The notes: generated from the letters alone by a model not told the origin. A stretch of DNA of 64,000 bases from Haliotis asinina (GCF_037392515.1 NC_090295.1:13721001-13785000); one strand, 5' to 3'. Positions 9,618-20,951 are shown, counted from the first letter of the stretch. Numbers and translations: made by a program.

Positions 9618-9690
9618 GTCCCTGTAGCGCAGGGGATAGCGCGCTGGACTTCTAATCCAGAGGCCGTGGGTTCGAATCCCACCAGGGATG
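9618..9690 (+). tRNA. tRNA-Arg-UCU: tRNA-Arg(UCU), copy 30
   Basis: Consensus, T5 terminator. Confidence 0.96.
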
Positions 9691-9942
9691 CAGCAACGTT
9701 TTTAGCACTTTATTTTGGAAACGGATTTCTTGACCAAATGCCTTCACTTTGTGTTTTAATGACCATCCTCTTTATATCATCACTGACACTGAGAAATGAG
9801 GGTCCCCTGCCATTTCCTCCTACGGCCTTTACCTACTTTGTGGTATAATATCACTATCCACAAGTGTTTTGGTGTTCGCTATGAGTGAAAGGAATATATG
9901 GCATGGTAGAACGTTTCATCAAAATGTCCTGGTCGTTGGTAG

Positions 9943-10015
9943 GTCCCTGTAGCGCAGGGGATAGCGCGCTGGACTTCTAATCCAGAGGCCGTGGGTTCGA
10001 ATCCCACCAGGGATG
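9943..10015 (+). tRNA. tRNA-Arg-UCU: tRNA-Arg(UCU), copy 31
   Basis: Consensus, T5 terminator. Confidence 0.96.
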
Positions 10016-10267
10016 CAGCAACGTTTTTAGCACTTTATTTTGGAAACGGATTTCTTGACCAAATGCCTTCACTTTGTGTTTTAATGACCATCCTCTTTAT
10101 ATCATCACTGACACTGAGAAATGAGGGTCCCCTGCCATTTCCTCCTACGGCCTTTACCTACTTTGTGGTATAATATCACTATCCACAAGTGTTTTGGTGT
10201 TCGCTATGAGTGAAAGGAATATATGGCATGGTAGAACGTTTCATCAAAATGTCCTGGTCGTTGGTAG

Positions 10268-10340
10268 GTCCCTGTAGCGCAGGGGATAGCGCGCTGGACT
10301 TCTAATCCAGAGGCCGTGGGTTCGAATCCCACCAGGGATG
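10268..10340 (+). tRNA. tRNA-Arg-UCU: tRNA-Arg(UCU), copy 32
   Basis: Consensus, T5 terminator. Confidence 0.96.
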
Positions 10341-10592
10341 CAGCAACGTTTTTAGCACTTTATTTTGGAAACGGATTTCTTGACCAAATGCCTTCACTTT
10401 GTGTTTTAATGACCATCCTCTTTATATCATCACTGACACTGAGAAATGAGGGTCCCCTGCCATTTCCTCCTACGGCCTTTACCTACTTTGTGGTATAATA
10501 TCACTATCCACAAGTGTTTTGGTGTTCGCTATGAGTGAAAGGAATATATGGCATGGTAGAACGTTTCATCAAAATGTCCTGGTCGTTGGTAG

Positions 10593-10665
10593 GTCCCTGT
10601 AGCGCAGGGGATAACTCGCTGGACTTCTAATCCAGAGGCCGTGGGTTCGTATCCCACCAGGGATG
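10593..10665 (+). tRNA. tRNA-Arg-UCU: tRNA-Arg(UCU), copy 33, probably defective
   Basis: Same A22, U24, U58 and T3-terminator combination as copy 28. Confidence 0.75.
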
Positions 10666-10917
10666 CAGCAACGTTTCAAGCACTTTATTTTGGAAACGGA
10701 TTTCTTGACCAAATGCCTTCACTTTGTGTTTTAATGACCATCCTCTTTATATCATCACTGACACTGAGAAATGAGGGTCCCCTGCCATTTCCTCCTACGG
10801 CCTTTACCTACTTACTGCTGTAACATCAGTATCCACAAGTGTTTTGGTGTTCACTATGAGTGAAAGGAATATATGGCATTGTAGAACGTTTCATCAAAAT
10901 GTCCTGGTCGTTGGTAG

Positions 10918-10990
10918 GTCCCTGTAGCGCAGGGGATAGCGCGCTGGACTTCTAGTCCAGAGGCCGTGGGTTCGAATCCCACCAGGGATG
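10918..10990 (+). tRNA. tRNA-Arg-UCU: tRNA-Arg(UCU), copy 34, G38
   Basis: A38 to G. T5 terminator. Confidence 0.92.
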
Positions 10991-11242
10991 CAGCAACGTT
11001 TTTAGCACTTTATTTTGGAAACGGATTTCTTGACCAAATGCCTTCACTTTGTGTTTTAATGACCATCCTCTTTATATCATCACTGACACTGAGAAATGAG
11101 GGTCCCCTGCCATTTCCTCCTACGGCCTTTACCTACTTTGTGGTATAATATCACTATCCACAAGTGTTTTGGTGTTCGCTATGAGTGAAAGGAATATATG
11201 GCATTGTAGAACGTTTCATCAAAATGTCCTGTTCGTTGGTAG

Positions 11243-11315
11243 GTCCCTGTAGCGCAGGGGATAGCGCGCTGGACTTCTAATCCAGAGGCCGTGGGTTCGA
11301 ATCCCACCAGGGATG
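11243..11315 (+). tRNA. tRNA-Arg-UCU: tRNA-Arg(UCU), copy 35
   Basis: Consensus, T5 terminator. Confidence 0.96.
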
Positions 11316-11567
11316 CAGCAACGTTTTTAGCACTTTATTTTGGAAACGGATTTCTTGACCAAATGCCTTCACTTTGTGTTTTAATGACCATCCTCTTTAT
11401 ATCATTACTGACACTGAGAAATGAGGGTCCCCTGCCATTTCCTCCTACGGCCTTTACCTACTTTGTGGTATAATATCACTATCCACAAGTGTTTTGGTGT
11501 TCGCTATGAGTGAAAGGAATATATGGCATTGTAGAACGTTTCATCAAAATGTCCTGGTCGTTGGTAG

Positions 11568-11640
11568 GTCCCTGTAGCGCAGGGGATAGCGCGCTGGACT
11601 TCTAATCCAGATGCCGTGGGTTCGAATCCCACCAGGGATG
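11568..11640 (+). tRNA. tRNA-Arg-UCU: tRNA-Arg(UCU), copy 36
   Basis: G45 is U in the variable loop. T5 terminator. Confidence 0.94.
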
Positions 11641-11892
11641 CAGCAACGTTTTTAGCACTTTATTTTGGAAACGGATTTCTTGACCAAATGCCTTCACTTT
11701 GTGTTTTAATGACCATCCTCTTTATATCATCACTGACACTGACAAATGAGGGTCCCCTGCCATTTCCTCCTACGGCTTCTACCTACTTTGTGGTATAATA
11801 TCACTATCCACAAGTGTTTTGGTGTTCGCTATGAGTGAAAGGAATATATGGCATGGTAGAACGTTTCATCAAAATGTCCTGGTCGTTGGTAG

Positions 11893-11965
11893 GTCCCTGT
11901 AGCGCAGGGGATAGCGCGCTGGACTTCTGTTCCAGAAGCCGTGGGTTCGAATCCCACCAGGGATG
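11893..11965 (+). tRNA. tRNA-Arg-UCU: tRNA-Arg(UCU), copy 37, G37/U38 type
   Basis: Anticodon loop CTTCTGT plus G45 to A. T5 terminator. Confidence 0.88.
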
Positions 11966-12217
11966 CAGCAACGTTTTTAGCACTTTATTTTGGAAACGGA
12001 TTTCTTGACCAAATGCCTTCACTTTGTGTTTTAATGACCATCCTCTTTATATCATCACTGACACTGAGAAATGAGGGTCCCCTGCCATTTCCTCCTACGG
12101 CCTTTACCTACTTTGTGGTATAATATCACTATCCACATGTGTTTTGGTGTTCGCTATGAGTGAAAGGAATATATGGCATGGTAGAACGTTTCATCAAAAT
12201 GTCCTGGTCGTTGGTAG

Positions 12218-12290
12218 GTCCCTGTAGCGCAGGGGATAGCGCGCTGGACTTCTAATCCAGAGGCCGTGGGTTCGAATCCCACCAGGGATG
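12218..12290 (+). tRNA. tRNA-Arg-UCU: tRNA-Arg(UCU), copy 38
   Basis: Consensus, T5 terminator. Confidence 0.96.
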
Positions 12291-12542
12291 CAGCAACGTT
12301 TTTAGCACTTTATTTTGGAAACGGATTTCTTGACCAAATGCCTTCACTTTGTGTTTTAATGACCATCCTCTTTATATCATCACTGACACTGAGAAATGGG
12401 GGTCCCCTGCCATTTCCTCCTACGGCTTTTACCTACTTTGTGATATAATATCACTATCCACAAGTGTTTTGGTGTTCGCTATGAGTGAAAGGAATATATG
12501 GCATGGTAGAACGTTTCATCAAAATGTCCTGGTCGTTGGTAG

Positions 12543-12615
12543 GTCCCTGTAGCGCAGGGGATAGCGCGCTGGACTTCTAATCCAGAGGCCGTGGGTTCGA
12601 ATCCCACCAGGGATG
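12543..12615 (+). tRNA. tRNA-Arg-UCU: tRNA-Arg(UCU), copy 39
   Basis: Consensus, T5 terminator. Confidence 0.96.
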
Positions 12616-12867
12616 CAGCAACGTTTTTAGCACTTTATTTTGGAAACGGATTTCTTGACCAAATGCCTTCACTTTGTGTTTTAATGACCATCCTCTTTAT
12701 ATCATCACTGACACTGAGAAATGAGGGTCCCCTGCCATTTCCTCCTACGGCCTTTACCTACTTTGTGGTATAATATCACTATCCACAAGTGTTTTGGTGT
12801 TCGCTATGAGTGAAAGGAATATATGGCATTGTAGAACGTTTCATCAAAATGTCCTGGTCGTTGGTAG

Positions 12868-12940
12868 GTCCCTGTAGCGCAGGGGATAGCGCGCTGGACT
12901 TCTAATCCAGAGGCCGTGGGTTCGAATCCCACCAGGGATG
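12868..12940 (+). tRNA. tRNA-Arg-UCU: tRNA-Arg(UCU), copy 40
   Basis: Consensus, T5 terminator. Confidence 0.96.
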
Positions 12941-13192
12941 CAGCAACGTTTTTAGCACTTTATTTTGGAAACGGATTTCTTGACCAAATGCCTTCACTTT
13001 GTGTTTTAATGACCATCCTCTTTATATCATCACTGACACTGAGAAATGAGGGTCCCCTGCCATTTCCTCCTACGGCCTTTACCTACTTTGTGGTATAATA
13101 TCACTATCCACAAGTGTTTTGGTGTTCGCTATGAGTGAAAGGAATATATGGCATTGTAGAACGTTTCATCAAAATGTCCTGTTCGTTGGTAG

Positions 13193-13265
13193 GTCCCTGT
13201 AGCGCAGGGGATAGCGCGCTGGACTTCTAATCCAGAGGCCGTGGGTTCGAATCCCACCAGGGATG
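13193..13265 (+). tRNA. tRNA-Arg-UCU: tRNA-Arg(UCU), copy 41
   Basis: Consensus, T5 terminator. Confidence 0.96.
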
Positions 13266-13517
13266 CAGCAACGTTTTTAGCACTTTATTTTGGAAACGGA
13301 TTTCTTGACCAAATGCCTTCACTTTGTGTTTTAATGACCATCCTCTTTATATCATCACTGACACTGAGAAATGAGGGTCCCCTGCCATTTCCTCCTACGG
13401 CCTTTACCTACTTTGTGGTATAATATCACTATCCACAAGTGTTTTGGTGTTCGCTATGAGTGAAAGGAATATATGGCATTGTAGAACGTTTCATCAAAAT
13501 GTCCTGGTCGTTGGTAG

Positions 13518-13590
13518 GTCCCTGTAGCGCAGGGGATAGCGCGCTGGACTTCTAATCCAGAGGCCGTGGGTTCGAATCCCACCAGGGATG
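13518..13590 (+). tRNA. tRNA-Arg-UCU: tRNA-Arg(UCU), copy 42
   Basis: Consensus, T5 terminator. Confidence 0.96.
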
Positions 13591-13842
13591 CAGCAACGTT
13601 TTTAGCACTTTATTTTGGAAACGGATTTCTTGACCAAATGCCTTCACTTTGTGTTTTAATGACCATCCTCTTTATATCATCACTGACACTGAGAAATGAG
13701 GGTCCCCTGCCATTTCCTCCTACGGCTTCTACCTACTTTGTGGTATAATATCACTATCCAGAAGTGTTTTGGTGTTCGCTATGAGTGAAAGGAATATATG
13801 GCATGGTAGAACGTTTCATCAAAATGTCCTGGTCGTTGGTAG

Positions 13843-13915
13843 GTCCCTGTAGCGCAGGGGATAGCGCGCTGGACTTCTGTTCCAGAGGCCGTGGGTTCGA
13901 ATCCCACCAGGGATG
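13843..13915 (+). tRNA. tRNA-Arg-UCU: tRNA-Arg(UCU), copy 43, G37/U38 type
   Basis: Anticodon loop CTTCTGT, otherwise consensus. T5 terminator. Confidence 0.9.
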
Positions 13916-14167
13916 CAGCAACGTTTTTAGCACTTTATTTTGGAAACGGATTTCTTGACCAAATGCCTTCACTTTGTGTTTTAATGACCATCCTCTTTAT
14001 ATCATCACTGACACTGAGAAATGAGGGTCCCCTGCCATTTCCTCCTACGGCCTTTACCTACTTTGTGGTATAATATCACTATCCACATGTGTTTTGGTGT
14101 TCGCTATGAGTGAAAGGAATATATGGCATGGTAGAATGTTTCATCAAAATGTCCTGGTCGTTGGTAG

Positions 14168-14240
14168 GTCCCTGTAGCGCAGGGGATAGCGCGCTGGACT
14201 TCTAATCCAGAGGCCGTGGGTTCGAATCCCACCAGGGATG
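14168..14240 (+). tRNA. tRNA-Arg-UCU: tRNA-Arg(UCU), copy 44
   Basis: Consensus gene, but the terminator is interrupted (GTTTATAG). The first T4 is about 22 bases past the gene. Confidence 0.94.
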
Positions 14241-14492
14241 CAGCAACGTTTATAGCACTTTATTTTGGAAACGGATTTCTTGACCAAATGCCTTCACTTT
14301 GTGTTTTAATGACCATCCTCTTTATATCATCACTGACACTGAGAAATGGGGGTCCCCTGCCATTTCCTCCTACGGCTTTTACCTACTTTGTGATATAATA
14401 TCACTATCCACAAGTGTTTTGGTGTTCGCTATGAGTGAAAGGAATATATGGCATGGTAGAACGTTTCATCAAAATGTCCTGGTCGTTGGTAG

Positions 14493-14565
14493 GTCCCTGT
14501 AGCGCAGGGGATAGCGCGCTGGACTTCTAATCCAGAGGCCGTGGGTTCGAATCCCACCAGGGATG
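14493..14565 (+). tRNA. tRNA-Arg-UCU: tRNA-Arg(UCU), copy 45
   Basis: Consensus, T5 terminator. Confidence 0.96.
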
Positions 14566-14817
14566 CAGCAACGTTTTTAGCACTTTATTTTGGAAACGGA
14601 TTTCTTGACCAAATGCCTTCACTTTGTGTTTTAATGACCATCCTCTTTATATCATCACTGACACTGAGAAATGAGGGTCCCCTGCCATTTCCTCCTACGG
14701 CCTTTACCTACTTTGTGGTATAATATCACTATCCACAAGTGTTTTGGTGTTCGCTATGAGTGAAAGGAATATATGGCATGGTAGAACGTTTCATCAAAAT
14801 GTCCTGGTCGTTGGTAG

Positions 14818-14890
14818 GTCCCTGTAGCGCAGGGGATAGCGCGCTGGACTTCTAATCCAGAGGCCGTGGGTTCGAATCCCACCAGGGATG
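14818..14890 (+). tRNA. tRNA-Arg-UCU: tRNA-Arg(UCU), copy 46
   Basis: Consensus, T5 terminator. A truncated unit follows. Confidence 0.96.
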
Positions 14891-15124
14891 CAGCAACGTT
14901 TTTAGCACTTTATTTTGGAAACGGATTTCTTGACCAAATGCCTTCACTTTGTGTTTTAATGACCATCCTCTTTATATCATCACTGACACTGAGAAATGAG
15001 GGTCCCCTGCCATTTCCTCCTACGGCCTTTACCTACTTTGTGGTATAATATCACTATCCACAAGTGTTTTGGTGTTCGCTATGAGTGAAAGGAATATATG
15101 GCATTGTAGAACGTTTCATCAAAA

Positions 15125-15266
15125 CAGATTTTTTGACCAAATGCCTTCACTTTGTGTTTTAATGACCATCCTCTTCATATCATCACTTAAACTGACAAAT
15201 GAGGGTCCCCTGCCATTTCGTTATGAGTGAAAGGAATATATGACATGGTAGAACGTTTCATCAAAA
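15125..15266 (+). repeat. 142-bp truncated unit lacking the tRNA
   Basis: Same two junctions as the copy at 2007. It lies between the genes at 14818 and 15285, giving a 467-bp spacing. Confidence 0.93.
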
Positions 15267-15284
15267 TGTCCTGGTCGTTGGTAG

Positions 15285-15357
15285 GTCCCTGTAGCGCAGG
15301 GGATAGCGCGCTGGACTTCTGTTCCAGAGGCCGTGGGTTCGAATCCCACCAGGGATG
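15285..15357 (+). tRNA. tRNA-Arg-UCU: tRNA-Arg(UCU), copy 47, G37/U38 type
   Basis: Anticodon loop CTTCTGT, directly after a truncated unit. T5 terminator. Confidence 0.9.
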
Positions 15358-15609
15358 CAGCAACGTTTTTAGCACTTTATTTTGGAAACGGATTTCTTGA
15401 CCAAATGCCTTCACTTTGTGTTTTAATGACCATCCTCTTTATATCATCACTGACACTGAGAAATGAGGGTCCCCTGCCATTTCCTCCTACGGCTTCTACC
15501 TACTTTGTGGTATAATATCACTATCCACAAGTGTTTTGGTGTTCGCTATGAGTGAAAGGAATATATGGCATGGTAGAACGTTTCATCAAAATGTCCTGGT
15601 CGTTGGTAG

Positions 15610-15682
15610 GTCCCTGTAGCGCAGGGGATAGCGCGCTGGACTTCTGTTCCAGAGGCCGTGGGTTCGAATCCCACCAGGGATG
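15610..15682 (+). tRNA. tRNA-Arg-UCU: tRNA-Arg(UCU), copy 48, G37/U38 type
   Basis: Second G37/U38 gene in a row. T5 terminator. Confidence 0.9.
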
Positions 15683-15934
15683 CAGCAACGTTTTTAGCAC
15701 TTTATTTTGGAAACGGATTTCTTGACCAAATGCCTTCACTTTGTGTTTTAATGACCATCCTCTTTATATCATCACTGACACTGAGAAATGAGGGTCCCCT
15801 GCCATTTCCTCCTACGGCCTTTACCTACTTTGTGGTATAATATCACTATCCACATGTGTTTTGGTGTTCGCTATGAGTGAAAGGAATATATGGCATGGTA
15901 GAACGTTTCATCAAAATGTCCTGGTCGTTGGTAG

Positions 15935-16007
15935 GTCCCTGTAGCGCAGGGGATAGCGCGCTGGACTTCTAATCCAGAGGCCGTGGGTTCGAATCCCACC
16001 AGGGATG
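15935..16007 (+). tRNA. tRNA-Arg-UCU: tRNA-Arg(UCU), copy 49
   Basis: Consensus, T5 terminator. Confidence 0.96.
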
Positions 16008-16259
16008 CAGCAACGTTTTTAGCACTTTATTTTGGAAACGGATTTCTTGACCAAATGCCTTCACTTTGTGTTTTAATGACCATCCTCTTTATATCATCAC
16101 TGACACTGAGAAATGGGGGTCCCCTGCCATTTCCTCCTACGGCTTTTACCTACTTTGTGATATAATATCACTATCCACAAGTGTTTTGGTGTTCGCTATG
16201 AGTGAAAGGAATATATGGCATGGTAGAACGTTTCATCAAAATGTCCTGGTCGTTGGTAG

Positions 16260-16332
16260 GTCCCTGTAGCGCAGGGGATAGCGCGCTGGACTTCTAATCC
16301 AGAGGCCGTGGGTTCGAATCCCACCAGGGATG
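16260..16332 (+). tRNA. tRNA-Arg-UCU: tRNA-Arg(UCU), copy 50
   Basis: Consensus, T5 terminator. Confidence 0.96.
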
Positions 16333-16584
16333 CAGCAACGTTTTTAGCACTTTATTTTGGAAACGGATTTCTTGACCAAATGCCTTCACTTTGTGTTTTA
16401 ATGACCATCCTCTTTATATCATCACTGACACTGACAAATGAGGGTCCCCTGCCATTTCCTCCTACGGCCTTTACCTACTTTGTGGTATAATATCACTATC
16501 CACAAGTGTTTTGGTGTTCGCTATGAGTGAAAGGAATATATGGCATGGTAGAACGTTTCATCAAAATGTCCTGGTCGTTGGTAG

Positions 16585-16657
16585 GTCCCTGTAGCGCAGG
16601 GGATAGCGCGCTGGACTTCTAATCCAGAGGCCGTGGGTTCGAATCCCACCAGGGATG
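16585..16657 (+). tRNA. tRNA-Arg-UCU: tRNA-Arg(UCU), copy 51
   Basis: Consensus, T5 terminator. Confidence 0.96.
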
Positions 16658-16909
16658 CAGCAACGTTTTTAGCACTTTATTTTGGAAACGGATTTTTTGA
16701 CCAAATGCCTTCACTTTGTGTTTTAATGACCATCCTCTTTATATCATCACTGACACTGAGAAATGAGGGTCCCCTGCCATTTCCTCCTACGGCCTTTACC
16801 TACTTTGTGGTATAATATCACTATCCACATGTGTTTTGGTGTTCGCTATGAGTGAAAGGAATATATGGCATGGTAGAACGTTTCATCAAAATGTCCTGGT
16901 CGTTGGTAG

Positions 16910-16982
16910 GTCCCTGTAGCGCAGGGGATAGCGCGCTGGACTTCTAATCCAGAGGCCGTGGGTTCGAATCCCACCAGGGATG
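16910..16982 (+). tRNA. tRNA-Arg-UCU: tRNA-Arg(UCU), copy 52
   Basis: Consensus, T5 terminator. Confidence 0.96.
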
Positions 16983-17234
16983 CAGCAACGTTTTTAGCAC
17001 TTTATTTTGGAAACGGATTTCTTGACCAAATGCCTTCACTTTGTGTTTTAATGACCATCCTCTTTATATCATCACTGACACTGAGAAATGGGGGTCCCCT
17101 GCCATTTCCTCCTACGGCTTTTACCTACTTTGTGATATAATATCACTATCCACAAGTGTTTTGGTGTTCGCTATGAGTGAAAGGAATATATGGCATTGTA
17201 GAACGTTTCATCAAAATGTCCTGTTCGTTGGTAG

Positions 17235-17307
17235 GTCCCTGTAGCGCAGGGGATAGCGCGCTGGACTTCTAATCCAGAGGCCGTGGGTTCGAATCCCACC
17301 AGGGATG
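17235..17307 (+). tRNA. tRNA-Arg-UCU: tRNA-Arg(UCU), copy 53
   Basis: Consensus gene with an interrupted terminator (GTTTATAG). Confidence 0.94.
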
Positions 17308-17559
17308 CAGCAACGTTTATAGCACTTTATTTTGGAAACGGATTTCTTGACCAAATGCCTTCACTTTGTGTTTTAATGACCATCCTCTTTATATCATCAC
17401 TGACACTGAGAAATGGGGGTCCCCTGCCATTTCCTCCTACGGCTTTTACCTACTTTGTGATATAATATCACTATCCACAAGTGTTTTGGTGTTCGCTATG
17501 AGTGAAAGGAATATATGGCATGGTAGAACGTTTCATCAAAATGTCCTGGTCGTTGGTAG

Positions 17560-17632
17560 GTCCCTGTAGCGCAGGGGATAGCGCGCTGGACTTCTAATCC
17601 AGAGGCCGTGGGTTCGAATCCCACCAGGGATG
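17560..17632 (+). tRNA. tRNA-Arg-UCU: tRNA-Arg(UCU), copy 54
   Basis: Consensus, T5 terminator. Confidence 0.96.
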
Positions 17633-17884
17633 CAGCAACGTTTTTAGCACTTTATTTTGGAAACGGATTTCTTGACCAAATGCCTTCACTTTGTGTTTTA
17701 ATGACCATCCTCTTTATATCATCACTGACACTGAGAAATGAGGGTCCCCTGCCATTTCCTCCTACGGCCTTTACCTACTTTGTGGTATAATATCACTATC
17801 CACAAGTGTTTTGGTGTTCGCTATGAGTGAAAGGAATATATGGCATGGTAGAACGTTTCATCAAAATGTCCTGGTCGTTGGTAG

Positions 17885-17957
17885 GTCCCTGTAGCGCAGG
17901 GGATAGCGCGCTGGACTTCTAATCCAGAGGCCGTGGGTTCGAATCCCACCAGGGATG
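17885..17957 (+). tRNA. tRNA-Arg-UCU: tRNA-Arg(UCU), copy 55
   Basis: Consensus, T5 terminator. A truncated unit follows. Confidence 0.96.
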
Positions 17958-18191
17958 CAGCAACGTTTTTAGCACTTTATTTTGGAAACGGATTTCTTGA
18001 CCAAATGCCTTCACTTTGTGTTTTAATGACCATCCTCTTTATATCATCACTGACACTGAGAAATGAGGGTCCCCTGCCATTTCCTCCTACGGCCTTTACC
18101 TACTTTGTGGTATAATATCACTATCCACAAGTGTTTTGGTGTTCGCTATGAGTGAAAGGAATATATGGCATTGTAGAACGTTTCATCAAAA

Positions 18192-18333
18192 CAGATTTTT
18201 TGACCAAATGCCTTCACTTTGTGTTTTAATGACCATCCTCTTCATATCATCACTTAAACTGACAAATGAGGGTAGCCTGCCATTTCGTTATGAGTGAAAG
18301 GAATATATGACATGGTTGAACGTTTCATCAAAA
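18192..18333 (+). repeat. 142-bp truncated unit lacking the tRNA
   Basis: Same junctions as at 2007, with private changes GAGGGTAGCC and ATGGTTGAACG. Both changes recur in the hybrid unit at 20952. Confidence 0.93.
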
Positions 18334-18351
18334 TGTCCTGGTCGTTGGTAG

Positions 18352-18424
18352 GTCCCTGTAGCGCAGGGGATAGCGCGCTGGACTTCTAATCCAGAGGCCG
18401 TGGGTTCGAATCCCACCAGGGATG
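18352..18424 (+). tRNA. tRNA-Arg-UCU: tRNA-Arg(UCU), copy 56
   Basis: Consensus, T5 terminator. Confidence 0.96.
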
Positions 18425-18676
18425 CAGCAACGTTTTTAGCACTTTATTTTGGAAACGGATTTCTTGACCAAATGCCTTCACTTTGTGTTTTAATGACCAT
18501 CCTCTTTATATCATCACTGACACTGAGAAATGAGGGTCCCCTGCCATTTCCTCCTACGGCTTCTACCTACTTTGTGGTATAATATCACTATCCACAAGTG
18601 TTTTGGTGTTCGCTATGAGTGAAAGGAATATATGGCATGGTAGAACGTTTCATCAAAATGTCCTGGTCGTTGGTAG

Positions 18677-18749
18677 GTCCCTGTAGCGCAGGGGATAGCG
18701 CGCTGGACTTCTGTTCCAGAGGCCGTGGGTTCGAATCCCACCAGGGATG
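18677..18749 (+). tRNA. tRNA-Arg-UCU: tRNA-Arg(UCU), copy 57, G37/U38 type
   Basis: Anticodon loop CTTCTGT. T5 terminator. Confidence 0.9.
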
Positions 18750-19001
18750 CAGCAACGTTTTTAGCACTTTATTTTGGAAACGGATTTCTTGACCAAATGC
18801 CTTCACTTTGTGTTTTAATGACCATCCTCTTTATATCATCACTGACACTGAGAAATGAGGGTCCCCTGCCATTTCCTCCTACGGCCTTTACCTACTTTGT
18901 GGTATAATATCACTATCCACATGTGTTTTGGTGTTCGCTATGAGTGAAAGGAATATATGGCATGGTAGAACGTTTCATCAAAATGTCCTGGTCGTTGGTA
19001 G

Positions 19002-19074
19002 GTCCCTGTAGCGCAGGGGATAGCGCGCTGGACTTCTAATCCAGAGGCCGTGGGTTCGAATCCCACCAGGGATG
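19002..19074 (+). tRNA. tRNA-Arg-UCU: tRNA-Arg(UCU), copy 58
   Basis: Consensus, T5 terminator. Confidence 0.96.
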
Positions 19075-19326
19075 CAGCAACGTTTTTAGCACTTTATTTT
19101 GGAAACGGATTTCTTGACCAAATGCCTTCACTTTGTGTTTTAATGACCATCCTCTTTATATCATCACTGACACTGAGAAATGGGGGTCCCCTGCCATTTC
19201 CTCCTACGGCTTTTACCTACTTTGTGATATAATATCACTATCCACAAGTGTTTTGGTGTTCGCTATGAGTGAAAGGAATATATGGCATGGTAGAACGTTT
19301 CATCAAAATGTCCTGGTCGTTGGTAG

Positions 19327-19399
19327 GTCCCTGTAGCGCAGGGGATAGCGCGCTGGACTTCTAATCCAGAGGCCGTGGGTTCGAATCCCACCAGGGATG
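19327..19399 (+). tRNA. tRNA-Arg-UCU: tRNA-Arg(UCU), copy 59
   Basis: Consensus, T5 terminator. Confidence 0.96.
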
Positions 19400-19651
19400 C
19401 AGCAACGTTTTTAGCACTTTATTTTGGAAACGGATTTCTTGACCAAATGCCTTCACTTTGTGTTTTAATGACCATCCTCTTTATATCATCACTGACACTG
19501 AGAAATGAGGGTCCCCTGCCATTTCCTCCTACGGCCTTTACCTACTTTGTGGTATAATATCACTATCCACAAGTGTTTTGGTGTTCGCTATGAGTGAAAG
19601 GAATATATGGCATGGTAGAACGTTTCATCAAAATGTCCTGGTCGTTGGTAG

Positions 19652-19724
19652 GTCCCTGTAGCGCAGGGGATAGCGCGCTGGACTTCTAATCCAGAGGCCG
19701 TGGGTTCGAATCCCACCAGGGATG
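19652..19724 (+). tRNA. tRNA-Arg-UCU: tRNA-Arg(UCU), copy 60
   Basis: Consensus, T5 terminator. Confidence 0.96.
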
Positions 19725-19976
19725 CAGCAACGTTTTTAGCACTTTATTTTGGAAACGGATTTTTTGACCAAATGCCTTCACTTTGTGTTTTAATGACCAT
19801 CCTCTTTATATCATCACTGACACTGAGAAATGAGGGTCCCCTGCCATTTCCTCCTACGGCCTTTACCTACTTTGTGGTATAATATCACTATCCACATGTG
19901 TTTTGGTGTTCGCTATGAGTGAAAGGAATATATGGCATGGTAGAACGTTTCATCAAAATGTCCTGGTCGTTGGTAG

Positions 19977-20049
19977 GTCCCTGTAGCGCAGGGGATAGCG
20001 CGCTGGACTTCTAATCCAGAGGCCGTGGGTTCGAATCCCACCAGGGATG
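19977..20049 (+). tRNA. tRNA-Arg-UCU: tRNA-Arg(UCU), copy 61
   Basis: Consensus, T5 terminator. Confidence 0.96.
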
Positions 20050-20301
20050 CAGCAACGTTTTTAGCACTTTATTTTGGAAACGGATTTCTTGACCAAATGC
20101 CTTCACTTTGTGTTTTAATGACCATCCTCTTTATATCATCACTGACACTGAGAAATGAGGGTCCCCTGCCATTTCCTCCTACGGCCTTTACCTACTTTGT
20201 GGTATAATATCACTATCCACAAGTGTTTTGGTGTTCGCTATGAGTGAAAGGAATATATGGCATGGTAGAACGTTTCATCAAAATGTCCTGGTCGTTGGTA
20301 G

Positions 20302-20374
20302 GTCCCTGTAGCGCAGGGGATAGCGCGCTGGACTTCTAATCCAGAGGCCGTGGGTTCGAATCCCACCAGGGATG
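20302..20374 (+). tRNA. tRNA-Arg-UCU: tRNA-Arg(UCU), copy 62
   Basis: Consensus, T5 terminator. Confidence 0.96.
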
Positions 20375-20626
20375 CAGCAACGTTTTTAGCACTTTATTTT
20401 GGAAACGGATTTCTTGACCAAATGCCTTCACTTTGTGTTTTAATGACCATCCTCTTTATATCATCACTGACACTGACAAATGAGGGTCCCCTGCCATTTC
20501 CTCCTACGGCTTCTACCTACTTTGTGGTATAATATCACTATCCACAAGTGTTTTGGTGTTCGCTATGAGTGAAAGGAATATATGGCATGGTAGAACGTTT
20601 CATCAAAATGTCCTGGTCGTTGGTAG

Positions 20627-20699
20627 GTCCCTGTAGCGCAGGGGATAGCGCGCTGGACTTCTGTTCCAGAGGCCGTGGGTTCGAATCCCACCAGGGATG
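20627..20699 (+). tRNA. tRNA-Arg-UCU: tRNA-Arg(UCU), copy 63, G37/U38 type
   Basis: Anticodon loop CTTCTGT. T5 terminator. Confidence 0.9.
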
Positions 20700-20951
20700 C
20701 AGCAACGTTTTTAGCACTTTATTTTGGAAACGGATTTCTTGACCAAATGCCTTCACTTTGTGTTTTAATGACCATCCTCTTTATATCATCACTGACACTG
20801 AGAAATGAAGGTCCCCTGCCATTTCCTCCTACGGCCTTTACCTACTTTGTGGTATAATATCACTATCCACATGTGTTTTGGTGTTCGCTATGAGTGAAAG
20901 GAATATATGGCATGGTAGAATGTTTCATCAAAATGTCCTGGTCGTTGGTAG

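Larger units (their letters stand above)
8968..9942 (+). repeat. 3-unit segment repeated 1625 bp later, copy 1
   Basis: It starts with a doubly mutated gene (A22, U24, U58) followed by a G38 gene and a unit with TGTTCGTTGG upstream. The same order recurs at 10593. Confidence 0.8.
10593..11567 (+). repeat. 3-unit segment, copy 2
   Basis: The same three unit types as 8968-9942, in the same order, 1625 bp (five units) downstream. Confidence 0.8.
11893..13842 (+). repeat. 6-unit higher-order repeat (1950 bp), first clear example
   Basis: The period is set by the G37/U38 tRNA variant, by ACATGTG instead of ACAAGTG in the following spacer, and by the next unit's AATGGGGG plus GTGATATAAT pair. The order repeats at 13843, 18677, 21541 and 29950, with 1767-bp, 2600-bp and longer variants between. 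Confidence 0.75.

Noticed and set aside
12349-12552. 67-residue frames starting in the spacer (MCFNDHPLYI type), first example
   Set aside because: They appear only in units where GTGATATAAT and GGGGGTC changes leave the frame open. They run into the next tRNA.
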